A DNA stretch of 64,000 nt from Streptomyces californicus (lineage in GTDB: Bacteria > Actinomycetota > Actinomycetes > Streptomycetales > Streptomycetaceae), in the NCBI RefSeq assembly GCF_000717645.1, contig NZ_JNZZ01000028.1, positions 6,008 through 70,007 of the forward strand, written 5' to 3'. Under the pieces are notes generated by a model that was not told the origin of the DNA, did no database searches, and saw only the letters and a list, made by a program, of their open reading frames with translations. Position numbers and translations under genes: made by a program. Below, one piece after another: positions 51,890-60,544 of the stretch (its first letter is position 1; each line of letters begins with the position of its first letter).

Positions 51890-53515
51890 CGCGCCGGCCC
51901 CTGCCCCCGCCCCCCGGACCGCCCGGCCCGCCAGGACCAACGTCCGCTTGCCGTCCTCGATGACGAACCGGCCGTCGATCAGGACGTGCGGGATGCCCAC
52001 CGGCAGCGTGCGCGGCCGCTCGAACGTGGAGCCCGCCGCCACCGTCTCCGGGTCGAACAGCACCAGGTCCGCGCGGTACCCCTCGCGCACCAGGCCCCGG
52101 TCCGCCAGCCGCAGCCGGGCCGCCGGGCGCGAGGTCAGGTGGGCCACGCACTCCTCCAGCGAGAGGACCCCCAACTCCCGGGCGTAGTGGCCGAGATACT
52201 GCGGGAACGTGCCGTACGCCCGAGGGTGCGGCTTGTCGCCCTGGAGGATGCCGTCGCTGCCGCCGGTGTGCACCGGGTGGCGCATGATCTCCCGGACGTT
52301 CTCCTCGTGGCCCACGTGCTGGAGGATCGTCGTGCCGAGCCGGTCCTCGCTGAGCAGCCGCCGCGCGGTCACCCAGGGCTCCTCGCCCCGCAGCCGCGCC
52401 GACTCCTCGACCGTGCGGCCCACGTACTCGGCCAGGTGCGGTGCGCTCACCCCGGAGATCTCGATGGTGTCCCACTCGATCGGCACCCCGTGGCAGCCGT
52501 CCGAGCCCAGCACCTCCAGATGGTGCCGGATCCTCTCGGCGCTCGACGGCTCACCGAGCCGGGCCAGCACCGACTCCGGTCCGCCCTCGCTCGCCCAACT
52601 CGGCAGCATGGCCACCAGCGTGGTGCAGCCCGGGGTGTACGGGTAGGTGTCGAGCGAGATGTCGGCCCCGGCGGCCAGCGCCCCGTCGAGCAGGGCGAGC
52701 AGGTCCGGGGCCCGGCCCTTGTTCACGCCGAAGTTCATGGTGGCGTGGGCGAGATGGAGCGCGCAGCCGGCGTGCCGGGTCAGCCGCACCATCTCCTCGT
52801 ACGCCTCCAGCGCCCCGGCCCCGTAACTGCGGTGGTGCGGGCAGTAGTAGCCACCGTGGCGGGCCACCACCCGGCACAGCTCGGTGAGTTCGGCGTCGTC
52901 CGCGTACATCCCCGGTGTGTAGGTCAGCCCCGAGGACATGCCGACCGCGCCCTCCCGCATGCCCTGGTCCACCAGCTCCTTCATCCGGGCCAGTTCGGCG
53001 TCGGTGGCGGGCCGGTCGTCCCAGCCGACCGCGTACATGCGGACCGTGCCCTGCGGGATCAGATAGGCGGCGTTGACCGCGACGCCCTGGCCGCCGAAGT
53101 TCCGGTCGAGCCGGTCCAGATAACCGCCGACCGTGCGCCAGTCGAAGTCGATGTCGCTCCCGTCGCCGTTCCACCCGGTGATGGAGCGGCGGACCTCGGC
53201 GAGCGTGCGGTCGTCCGCCGGGGCGTACGACAGCCCGTCCTGGCCCAGCACTTCGAGCGTGACGCCCTGCGCCGCCTTCGCGCTGTGGTCCGGGTCGCGC
53301 AGCAGCGCCAGATCGCTGTGGGCGTGCATGTCGATGAAGCCGGGGGAGAGCGCGAGGCCGTCCGCGTCCACGGTGCGGGCGGCGGTGGGACGCGGGCCGG
53401 GGGAGCCCTCGGGGTGGATCTCGGCTATGCGGCCGCCGTCGACGGCAACATCGGCGCGGTAGGAGGGCTCGCCGGTGCCGTCGACGACGAGCGCGTCACG
53501 CAGGACCAGGTCCAT
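51884..53515 (-). CDS. N-acyl-D-amino-acid deacylase family amidohydrolase
   Basis: A 543-residue metal-dependent amidohydrolase. The first metal site is DMHAHSD, and further ligands are in CPHHRSYG, HLAHATMN and the late Asp in TGGSDGI. Relatives remove the acyl group from N-acyl-D-amino acids. Here the partner genes (PLP deaminase; opposite strand kinase, RidA, GntP) suggest an N-acetylated sugar acid as another possible substrate. It follows the PLP enzyme gene by 42 bases, in one operon. Confidence 0.9.
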   Translation of the reverse strand: MDLVLRDALVVDGTGEPSYRADVAVDGGRIAEIHPEGSPGPRPTAARTVDADGLALSPGFIDMHAHSDLALLRDPDHSAKAAQGVTLEVLGQDGLSYAPADDRTLAEVRRSITGWNGDGSDIDFDWRTVGGYLDRLDRNFGGQGVAVNAAYLIPQGTVRMYAVGWDDRPATDAELARMKELVDQGMREGAVGMSSGLTYTPGMYADDAELTELCRVVARHGGYYCPHHRSYGAGALEAYEEMVRLTRHAGCALHLAHATMNFGVNKGRAPDLLALLDGALAAGADISLDTYPYTPGCTTLVAMLPSWASEGGPESVLARLGEPSSAERIRHHLEVLGSDGCHGVPIEWDTIEISGVSAPHLAEYVGRTVEESARLRGEEPWVTARRLLSEDRLGTTILQHVGHEENVREIMRHPVHTGGSDGILQGDKPHPRAYGTFPQYLGHYARELGVLSLEECVAHLTSRPAARLRLADRGLVREGYRADLVLFDPETVAAGSTFERPRTLPVGIPHVLIDGRFVIEDGKRTLVLAGRAVRGAGAGAGAA

Positions 53516-53557
53516 GGGTGGCCTTTCGGGGCGGAAGGGCGGGGGAGGGGCGGCTGC

Positions 53558-54871
53558 TCAGAAGAACGTGCGGATGTAGTCGGTGACCGTGCCGTCCGCC
53601 TCGACCAGCGGGATGAGCTGCCACTTGTCGAAGCTGGTGCAGGGGTGCGAGAGGCCCATGCCGACCCAGTCGCCCACCTCCAGCCCGGTGCCCTCGTCCG
53701 TACGCACCCAGGTGTGCTGGTCGGAGAGGCCGGTGACCGTGACCCCGGCGGCGGGCCGCACCGAGCCGTCCCGGCCGGAGCGGATCACCTGCGCCTCGGG
53801 CAGGTCCAGGTCGTACGCCGCGTCGCGCTTGCCCGCGTTCAGGAACGCCTGCGCCTCGGTGGGGCGCGAGACGACCTGCGCCCAGAGCCGGAAGGCGGGC
53901 TCCAACGTGCCTTCCTCCGGCACCCGGTTGAACGGGGTGAGGTGCTTGTAGTGGCCGTCGTCGTGCGAGACGTACGCACCGGAGCGCAGCAACTTGATTG
54001 CGGGGAGGCTCAGTTCGGGGATCTCGGCGAAGACGTCCGCGACCGCGTCGAACCAGGCGCTGCCGCCCGCGCTGATCACGATCTCCTCGGCCCCGGCGAA
54101 CCGGCCCGCCGCGTCGAACGCCGCCGCCAGCGCGACCAGCCGCCGCAGCCACGCCCGTACCCGCTCGGGATCGGCGTCCGGCACCTCGCCCTCGTACCCG
54201 GCGACGCCCACCAGCCGCAGCGAGCCGGCCGCCGCCACCGCGTCGGCCACCGCCGCGCAGTCGGCCTCCGTCCGCGCCCCGGTGCGCGCGCCCTCGCCCG
54301 CGCCCAGCTCCACGACCACGTCGACCGGGCGGGTGGCTCCCGCCGCGCCCAGGGCCTCGTCCATCAGCTCGACGCCGCGCACCGAGTCGACGTAGCAGAC
54401 GAAGCGGAACGACGGGTCGGCCGCCATCTCGCCGGCCAGCCAGCGCAGGGCGACCGCGTCGACCAGCTCGTTGGCGAGGAAGATCCGGCCGATCCCGTAC
54501 GCCCGGTAGACCCGGGCCTGGTGCGGCACGGCGGCCGTGATGCCCCACGCGCCGCGCTCCAGTTGGCCGGCGAAGAGCTGCGGGGACATGGACGTCTTGC
54601 CGTGCGGGGCGAACGCGAGGCCGTGGCGCTCGGCGTACGTCTCCAGCAGGTCCAGGTTGTGCGCGACCGACTCGGCGGAGAGCGCGAGCACGGGGGTGGT
54701 GAACCCGCCGGTGAACAGGTTGCGCCGCTCGGCCGCCAGCGCGCCGACGGTCAGGCCCTGGGCGTCCGGGGGCAGCGCCTTGAAACGGTGGTCGACGCGC
54801 TCGTCGGCGAGGGACGCGGTGAGGGATGCCGCGGGAGACGCGTCGCGGTCGGTGGGGCGTTCGGCTGCCAA
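53558..54871 (-). CDS. PLP-dependent amino-acid deaminase/dehydratase (alanine racemase-like fold)
   Basis: A 437-residue fold-type III PLP enzyme related to D-serine dehydratase and D-threonine aldolase. The PLP Lys is in FAPHGKTSMSPQL; the metal-binding tail motif is GLSDQHTW with GMGLSHPC. It would split ammonia from a D-configured or sugar-derived hydroxy-amino acid to give a 2-keto acid. I prefer the TTG at 54871, with GAGGAG six bases upstream, over the ATG at 54913, because the longer start would place a 17-bp palindrome inside the gene. Confidence 0.85.
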   Translation of the reverse strand: MAAERPTDRDASPAASLTASLADERVDHRFKALPPDAQGLTVGALAAERRNLFTGGFTTPVLALSAESVAHNLDLLETYAERHGLAFAPHGKTSMSPQLFAGQLERGAWGITAAVPHQARVYRAYGIGRIFLANELVDAVALRWLAGEMAADPSFRFVCYVDSVRGVELMDEALGAAGATRPVDVVVELGAGEGARTGARTEADCAAVADAVAAAGSLRLVGVAGYEGEVPDADPERVRAWLRRLVALAAAFDAAGRFAGAEEIVISAGGSAWFDAVADVFAEIPELSLPAIKLLRSGAYVSHDDGHYKHLTPFNRVPEEGTLEPAFRLWAQVVSRPTEAQAFLNAGKRDAAYDLDLPEAQVIRSGRDGSVRPAAGVTVTGLSDQHTWVRTDEGTGLEVGDWVGMGLSHPCTSFDKWQLIPLVEADGTVTDYIRTFF

Positions 54872-54890
54872 GGGGAGCTCCTCGAAGTTC

Positions 54891-54907
54891 GTTGCAACAT
54901 ATGCAAC
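54891..54907. promoter_or_regulatory. Probable IclR operator between divergent catabolic genes
   Basis: GTTGCA-ACATA-TGCAAC, perfect 6-bp arms (54891-54896, 54902-54907) in the region between the PLP enzyme and kinase genes. The only regulator in the locus is the IclR protein at 56171, so it is the likely binder. Confidence 0.65.
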
Positions 54908-55004
54908 ACCCATTGCGTATATCGCTCAAGGCTGTCTAACATCCGAGCCGACGCCCGGTCAATGGTGACCACCGGCCCGCACCCCGATCAGCGAGGAGCC
55001 CTCC

Positions 55005-56174
55005 GTGTCCGGACCCGCAGCAGGGACGGCCGCCGCCGCGACGACCACCGACGTCGTCTGCCTCGGTGAGTCCATGGTGACGTTCCTGCCCTCGCAGCCC
55101 GGCCGCCTCGCCGACGTCCCCTCCTTCGGGCGCGGGATCGGCGGGGCCGAGTCCAACGTGGCCTGCGCGCTCGCCGCCGCCGGCCACCGGGCGGCCTGGG
55201 TCGGCCGGGTCGGCGCGGACGGCTTCGGCGACCACCTCGTCGAGACGATCGCGTCGTACGGGGTCGACACCTCGGCGGTCCGCCGCGACCCGGCCCGTCC
55301 GACCGGCGTCTACTTCCGCACGGCCACCGACCGGGGGACCGACACGCACGAGGTCGCCTACTACCGGGCGGGCTCGGCCGCGTCCGCGATGTCCCCGGAG
55401 AACGTTCCGTACGAGGCACTCTTCGCCGGCCGCGTCCTGCACCTGTCCGGGATCACGGCCGCGCTGTCGCCCGACTGCCTCGCCCTGCTGCGGGAGCTGA
55501 CCGCTCCGCGTCCCGGGCGGCCCCTGGTGTCGTTCGACGTCAACCACCGGCCGCACCTGTGGCGCGGGTGCGCCGAGGACGCCTCCGTCCTGCTGGAGCT
55601 GGCCCGCCGCGCCGACCTGGTCTTCGTCGGCGAGGACGAGGCGGAGGAGGCGTGGGGGATCGTCGGCGCGGAGGCGATCCGGGCGGCGCTGCCGGAGCCG
55701 TCCGTGCTCGTGGTGAAGCGGGGGAGCGCGGGCGCGACGGTCTTCGCCTCGGAGCTCCGCCCCGGACCCCGGGGGGCCGAAGCCGCCGCCGGCAACGCCG
55801 CCCCCGGCGCGAGCACCGACACGGTGAGCGCCGCCACCCCCGCCACGAGCGCCGACACCGCCACCCCCGCCGACACCGTCACCCCCGTCCCCGCCCTCCG
55901 CGTCGACGTCGTCGCCGCCGTCGGAGCGGGCGACGCCTTCGCCGCCGGGTTCCTCTCCGCCACCCTGCGCGGACTGCCCGTACGGGACCGGGCCCGGCAC
56001 GGGCACCTCATGGCCGCCGCCGTCCTCACCGTCCCCGGCGACCTCACCGACCCGCCCTCCCGCGACCGCGCCGACCGTCTCGTCGCCCTGGACGACGCGG
56101 CCTGGGGGAGACTTCGTCTCGCCCCCGGCTGGACCGCGGCCGACCGGGCCCCCGAGGAGGTACGCACACCATGA
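55005..56174 (+). CDS. PfkB-family sugar kinase, 2-keto-3-deoxygluconate kinase type
   Basis: A 389-residue ribokinase-fold kinase with VVCLGESMVTF and GGAESNVACAL at the N-terminus and the catalytic motif VGAGDAFAAGF near residue 310. Overall it most resembles 2-keto-3-deoxygluconate kinase. A low-complexity insert of about 45 residues (Ala/Thr/Asp/Pro-rich, about 250-295) interrupts the domain just before the catalytic motif. GTG start with GAGGAG eight bases upstream. It overlaps the IclR gene (ATGA). Confidence 0.85.
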   Translation: MSGPAAGTAAAATTTDVVCLGESMVTFLPSQPGRLADVPSFGRGIGGAESNVACALAAAGHRAAWVGRVGADGFGDHLVETIASYGVDTSAVRRDPARPTGVYFRTATDRGTDTHEVAYYRAGSAASAMSPENVPYEALFAGRVLHLSGITAALSPDCLALLRELTAPRPGRPLVSFDVNHRPHLWRGCAEDASVLLELARRADLVFVGEDEAEEAWGIVGAEAIRAALPEPSVLVVKRGSAGATVFASELRPGPRGAEAAAGNAAPGASTDTVSAATPATSADTATPADTVTPVPALRVDVVAAVGAGDAFAAGFLSATLRGLPVRDRARHGHLMAAAVLTVPGDLTDPPSRDRADRLVALDDAAWGRLRLAPGWTAADRAPEEVRTP

Positions 56175-56929
56175 GCCAGACCGTCGACCGGGCGCTGAGC
56201 ATCCTGCCGCTGCTCGCCCAGGGACCCGCCGACCTCGGCCAGGTCGCCGAGCGCCTCGGCGTCCACAAGTCCACGGCGCTGCGGCTGCTGCGTACGCTCC
56301 ACGAGCACGGCCTCGTCTACCGCCAGGAGGACCAGCGCTACCGCCTCGGCGCCCGGCTGTTCGCCCTCGCGCAGGAGGCCGTCGAGAACCTCGACGTACG
56401 CGAGATCGCCCACTCCCACCTGGTCGCGCTGAACGACCGGTGCGGGCACACCGTCCACCTCGCCGTGTACGAGGAGCAGGAAGTCCTCTACATCGACAAG
56501 GTCGAGAGCCGCTACCCGGTCCGGATGTACTCCCGGATCGGCAAGCCCGTCGCGATCACCGTCGCCGCCGTCGCCAAGCTGCTGCTGGCCGACCTCACCG
56601 AGCCCGAACGGCGCGTCATCGCCGAGAAGCTCGACTACCCCATGTACACGCCCCGTTCGACACCCGACGCGGCCGCGTTCCTCAAGGAGCTGGCAGTCGT
56701 CCGCGAACAGGGCTGGGCCACCGACCTCGGCGGCCACGAGGAGTCCATCAACTGCATCGGCGCCCCCATCCGCGGCGCGGACGGGCGGGTCGTCGCGGCC
56801 ATGTCGGTCTCCGCGCCCAATGTGGTCGTCACGGCCGAGGAACTCCTCACCCTGCTCCCCCTGGTCCGGCGCACCGCCGACACCATCAGCCGGGAGTACT
56901 CCGGCACCAACCGACCCAAGAAAGTCTGA
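56171..56929 (+). CDS. IclR-family transcriptional regulator
   Basis: A 252-residue regulator with an N-terminal winged helix (LGVHKSTALRLLRTLHEHGLV) and the IclR effector domain (INCIGAPI, with the family Cys). It is inside the kinase-ridA unit and probably controls the divergent locus through GTTGCA-type sites. Relatives such as KdgR sense ketodeoxygluconate-type metabolites, which fits the kinase. Mode (repressor or activator) cannot be told. Confidence 0.92.
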   Translation: MSQTVDRALSILPLLAQGPADLGQVAERLGVHKSTALRLLRTLHEHGLVYRQEDQRYRLGARLFALAQEAVENLDVREIAHSHLVALNDRCGHTVHLAVYEEQEVLYIDKVESRYPVRMYSRIGKPVAITVAAVAKLLLADLTEPERRVIAEKLDYPMYTPRSTPDAAAFLKELAVVREQGWATDLGGHEESINCIGAPIRGADGRVVAAMSVSAPNVVVTAEELLTLLPLVRRTADTISREYSGTNRPKKV

Positions 56930-56935
56930 TCAGCC

Positions 56936-57346
56936 ATGACCGAGAAGACCGCCCTCACCCCCTCCACCCACACCACGCCGCCCGCGAAGTTCTCGCACGG
57001 CGTGAAGAAGGGGAACATCCTCCAGGTCGCCGGCCAGGTCGGCTTCCTCCCCGCCGTGGAGGGCCAGGCCCCGACCCCGGCCGGCCCCACCCTGCGCGAG
57101 CAGACCCTCCAGACCTTCGCCAACGTCAAGGCGATCCTGGAGGAGGGCGGCGCGAGCTGGGACGACGTGATGATGATGCGCGTCTACCTCACCGACGTGG
57201 ACCACTTCGCGGAGATGAACGAGATCTACAACGCCTACTTCGCCGAGCAGAACCTGAAGGAGGCGCCCTCGGCGCGGACGACCGTGTACGTGGGCCTGCC
57301 CAAGGGCCTGCTCATCGAGATCGACGCCCTCGCGGTGCTGAGCTGA
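56936..57346 (+). CDS. ridA: RidA family enamine/imine deaminase
   Basis: A 136-residue protein with the RidA signature: Arg in SARTTVYVGLPKG and Glu in LIEIDALAV. RidA hydrolyses reactive enamine/imine intermediates made by PLP dehydratases. Its place six bases after the IclR gene and opposite a PLP deaminase suggests it finishes that enzyme's reaction. The family and motif call is firm; the pathway link is inference. Confidence 0.93.
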   Translation: MTEKTALTPSTHTTPPAKFSHGVKKGNILQVAGQVGFLPAVEGQAPTPAGPTLREQTLQTFANVKAILEEGGASWDDVMMMRVYLTDVDHFAEMNEIYNAYFAEQNLKEAPSARTTVYVGLPKGLLIEIDALAVLS

Positions 57347-57438
57347 CCCGTCCCGGCCGCCCCGCCGTTCCCTCCCCCCGAACGCCGCGTCCCACGGATC
57401 GCCTTGCCCCACCCGCGTAACCCCTCCCGCACGCCGTA

Positions 57439-57474
57439 CGGCACGGCGCCCCGCTCTCCGGGGGCGCCGTGCCG
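57439..57474 (+). terminator. Hairpin between ridA and the permease gene
   Basis: Perfect 14-bp arms 57439-57452 and 57461-57474 with an 8-base loop, 93 bases after the ridA stop and 36 before the permease start. It may end most ridA transcripts and lower permease expression. Confidence 0.8.
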
Positions 57475-57510
57475 CGCTCCCCCCTGCCCTCCAGCACCAC
57501 CGGAGTCCCC

Positions 57511-58986
57511 ATGCTGCTCGCCGCCACCCCGACGCCGGCCGAGGCCCCACCGCACACCGGTGGGCTGCTCCTCCTGATCGACGGCACCGCCGGTCTGCTG
57601 ACCGTCGCCGCCCTCGGCATCGCCCTCCTCCTCTTCCTGATCATCAAGGTCAGGCTCCAGCCGTTCGTCGCGCTGCTCGCGGTCTCCATAGCCGTCGGCC
57701 TCGGCGCCGGGCTCTCGGTCACCGAACTCTTCGGCACCGTGCAGAAATCCGCCGCCGTCTCGGTCATCGAGTCCGGCATGGGCGGCATCCTCGGCCATGT
57801 CGCGATCATCATCGGGCTCGGTACGATGCTCGGCGCGATCCTCGAAGTCTCCGGCGGGGCGGAGGTGTTGAGCGCCCGGCTGCTGAACGCCTTCGGTGAG
57901 AAGCGGGCCCCGCTCGCGATGGGCCTCACCGGTCTCATCTTCGGCATCCCGGTCTTCTTCGACGTCGGCATCTTCGTCCTGGCGCCGATCGTGTACGCCG
58001 CCGCCAAGCGCTCCGGCAAGTCGATCCTGCTCTACGCGATGCCGCTGCTGGCGGGCCTGTCGATGACCCACGCGTTCCTGCCGCCGCACCCCGGGCCGGT
58101 GGCCGCGGCCGGACTCTTCAACGTGTCGCTCGGCTGGGTCATCCTGATGGGCGTCGTCGTCGGCATCCCGTCCGTCGTCGCCGCCTGGGGCTACTCCGCG
58201 TGGATCGGCAAGCGGGTCTTCGTCGACGTACCGCAGGACATGGTGGAGGCCGCCGAGGAGTCCAAGGCCGCCGTCGCCGCCGAGCAGCGGGCCGCGGGCG
58301 TCACCCCGCACGAGAAGCCGGTCCCGCTCGCCACGGTCCTCGCGATCATCGGCACCCCGCTGATCCTGATCCTCGCCGCGACGTTCTCCTCGATCGCCCT
58401 GGACCCGTCCACCGTGCGCTCGGTGATCGAGTTCTTCGGCAACCCGTTCGTCGCCCTGACGATCGCGCTGTTCCTCGCGTACTACCTGCTGGGCATCCGG
58501 CGCGGCTGGTCCCGCAAGTCTCTGGAGTCCGTCTCCACGTCCTCGCTCAAGCCGGTCGGCAACATCCTGCTGGTGGTCGGCGCGGGCGGCATCTTCGGCG
58601 CGGTCCTCAAGGGCAGCGGCATCGCGGACGCGCTCGCCGACACCTTCAACGACGTCGGCCTGCCCGTCATCCTGCTCGCCTGGCTGATCTCGGTCGTCCT
58701 GCGCGTCGCCCAGGGCTCGGCCACCGTCGCGATCGTCACGACCGCCGGCATCGTGGTCCCGCTGGTCGAGGGCCAGGACCTCTCCCAGGCCCACCTCGCA
58801 CTGATCATCATGGCGATCTCGGCGGGCTCGATCTTCGCCTCGCACGTGAACGACGGCGGCTTCTGGATGGTCTCGAAGTACTTCGGCATCAGCGAACGCG
58901 ACACCCTGAAGTCCTGGACGGTCCTGGAGACGGTCCTCTCGGTCGCGGGCTTCGTGGTCGCGGCGCTGCTCAGCCTGGTGATCTAG
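57511..58986 (+). CDS. GntP-family gluconate/sugar-acid permease
   Basis: A 491-residue transporter with about 12-14 membrane segments and GntP landmarks (GIPVFFDVGIFVLAPIV, FLPPHPGPVAAAG, GSIFASHVNDGGFWMVSKY). Family members import gluconate and related acids with protons. The ATG at 57511 has GGAG seven bases before it. It probably brings in the substrate for the divergent deacylase/deaminase and the kinase. Confidence 0.93.
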   Translation: MLLAATPTPAEAPPHTGGLLLLIDGTAGLLTVAALGIALLLFLIIKVRLQPFVALLAVSIAVGLGAGLSVTELFGTVQKSAAVSVIESGMGGILGHVAIIIGLGTMLGAILEVSGGAEVLSARLLNAFGEKRAPLAMGLTGLIFGIPVFFDVGIFVLAPIVYAAAKRSGKSILLYAMPLLAGLSMTHAFLPPHPGPVAAAGLFNVSLGWVILMGVVVGIPSVVAAWGYSAWIGKRVFVDVPQDMVEAAEESKAAVAAEQRAAGVTPHEKPVPLATVLAIIGTPLILILAATFSSIALDPSTVRSVIEFFGNPFVALTIALFLAYYLLGIRRGWSRKSLESVSTSSLKPVGNILLVVGAGGIFGAVLKGSGIADALADTFNDVGLPVILLAWLISVVLRVAQGSATVAIVTTAGIVVPLVEGQDLSQAHLALIIMAISAGSIFASHVNDGGFWMVSKYFGISERDTLKSWTVLETVLSVAGFVVAALLSLVI

Positions 58987-58990
58987 CGCG

Positions 58991-59038
58991 CGTCCGGCGG
59001 GTGTTCGGCCGGTCCGCGCGGACGCGCGACGCCGGACG
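58991..59038. terminator. Inverted repeat after the permease gene
   Basis: CGTCCGGCG (58991-58999) pairs with CGCCGGACG (59030-59038); the 30 bases between contain a 12-bp palindrome, GTCCGCGCGGAC (59013-59024). Probably a compound terminator. Confidence 0.6.
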
Positions 59039-59148
59039 GCCGGACGCCACCGGCGAACCGGCACACACCAGGACGTCCCGAGCCACCGCCGGCCCGGTCC
59101 CCGCACGCCCCCTTGTGCCGCCCCGCCGTTTGCGCTTCCTTGATCGGC

Positions 59149-60453
59149 ATGTCCGAGACGAGCGCAACCACAGAGACGGGGGAGCCTGCCTCCCGACCCC
59201 GCAAGTCCAGCTGGAAGTACATCGGCCCCGGCATCGTCGTCGCGGCGACCGGGGTCGGGGCCGGCGACCTCGTCGCCACGCTGATCGCGGGCAGCAAGTT
59301 CGGCTACACCCTGATGTGGGCGGCGGTGATCGGCTGCGTCGTCAAGATCTCGCTCGCCGAGGCCGCCGGCCGCTGGCACCTGGCGACCGGCCGCACGCTC
59401 TTCGACGGCTGGCGCAGCCTCGGCCCCTGGACCACCGTGTACTTCGCGGTCTACGTCGTCGTCTGGGGCTTCATCTACGGCGCGACGGCCATGTCCTCCA
59501 GCGCCCTGCCCATCGTGGCGCTGTTCCCCGACGGGCCGGGGCTCAAGTTCTGGGCGGTCGTGACCGGCCTGATCGGGCTGGTCTTCGTCTGGTTCAACCG
59601 GTACGCCGTCTTCGAGAAGGTCATGACGGTCCTGATCGGCATCATGTTCGTGGTGGTCGTGTACGTGGCCCTGCGCGTCGTGCCCGACGTCGGGGCCTCG
59701 TTCGCCGGGCTGCTGCCGGTGCTCCCCGACGGCTCGCTCCTCTACACCCTCGGCCTCATCGGCGGCGTGGGCGGCACGATCACCATGGCCGCGTACGGGT
59801 ACTGGGTCAACGCCAAGGGCTGGGGCGACTCCTCCTGGATGAAGGTGATGCGGCTCGACAACCGGGTCGCCTACATCACCACCGGGATCTTCGTCGTGGC
59901 GATGCTGATCGTCGGCGCCGAACTGCTGCACGCCTCGCAGATCGCCCTCACCTCCGGCGACCGGGGCCTCGTCGACCTGGGCAAGGTCCTGGAGGACCGG
60001 TTCGGCGCGGGCACCGCCAAGCTGTTCCTGGTCGGCTTCTTCGCCACGTCGTTCTCGTCGCTGATCGGCGTCTGGCACGGGGTGAGCCTGATGTTCGCCG
60101 ACTTCGTGGAACGGTTCCGGGCCCCGGCGGCGGAGGAGGCCGGGGAGCAGGCGGGCCCCGCCGCCGCCGACCGGCAGCAGCGCTCGGCGCCCTTCCGTGC
60201 CTACCTCCTCTGGCTGACCTTCCCGCCGATGACCCTGCTCTGGCTGGACGAGCCCTTCGGCCTGGTCATCGCGTACGGGGTGCTCGGCGCGTTCTTCATG
60301 CCGTTCCTCGCCCTGACCCTGCTCTGGCTCCTCAACTCCTCGCGTACGCCCGGCGAATGGCGCAACGGTGTGGTCAGCAACGGCATGCTGGCCCTGTCCG
60401 GCCTGCTGTTCGTCGTGCTGTGCGTCCAGCAGGTACGCGAACTCCCCTGGTGA
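59149..60453 (+). CDS. Nramp-family transporter with non-canonical metal site
   Basis: A 434-residue protein with about 11 membrane helices and Nramp-like overall sequence. The TM1 metal motif DPGN of true Nramp Mn/Fe carriers reads GAGD here (about residues 38-41), and the TM6 MPH motif reads TITMAAYG. It therefore may be a related Mg2+ (NRMT-like) or organic-ion carrier. The ATG at 59149 gives the normal short N-tail (MSETSATTETGE). No regulator is adjacent; it converges on the chitinase gene. Confidence 0.85.
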   Translation: MSETSATTETGEPASRPRKSSWKYIGPGIVVAATGVGAGDLVATLIAGSKFGYTLMWAAVIGCVVKISLAEAAGRWHLATGRTLFDGWRSLGPWTTVYFAVYVVVWGFIYGATAMSSSALPIVALFPDGPGLKFWAVVTGLIGLVFVWFNRYAVFEKVMTVLIGIMFVVVVYVALRVVPDVGASFAGLLPVLPDGSLLYTLGLIGGVGGTITMAAYGYWVNAKGWGDSSWMKVMRLDNRVAYITTGIFVVAMLIVGAELLHASQIALTSGDRGLVDLGKVLEDRFGAGTAKLFLVGFFATSFSSLIGVWHGVSLMFADFVERFRAPAAEEAGEQAGPAAADRQQRSAPFRAYLLWLTFPPMTLLWLDEPFGLVIAYGVLGAFFMPFLALTLLWLLNSSRTPGEWRNGVVSNGMLALSGLLFVVLCVQQVRELPW

Positions 60454-60483
60454 GCACGGGCGTACGGACCGTACGCCACAACG

Positions 60484-60517
60484 CCGCAGCGCCGCCGGGG
60501 GAGCGGCGGCGCTGCGG
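60484..60517. terminator. Bidirectional terminator between transporter and chitinase genes
   Basis: Perfect 13-bp arms 60484-60496 and 60505-60517 (CCGCAGCGCCGCC and complement) with an 8-base loop between two convergent stop codons. Confidence 0.88.
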
Positions 60518-60544
60518 GTTCCGAGGATCGCTGAGCGATACGGG

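Noticed and set aside
57235..60078. Minus-strand frame of 947 codons opposite the RidA, GntP and transporter genes
   Set aside because: It crosses several real genes and consists of Arg/Asp/Gly-rich sequence with no domain.
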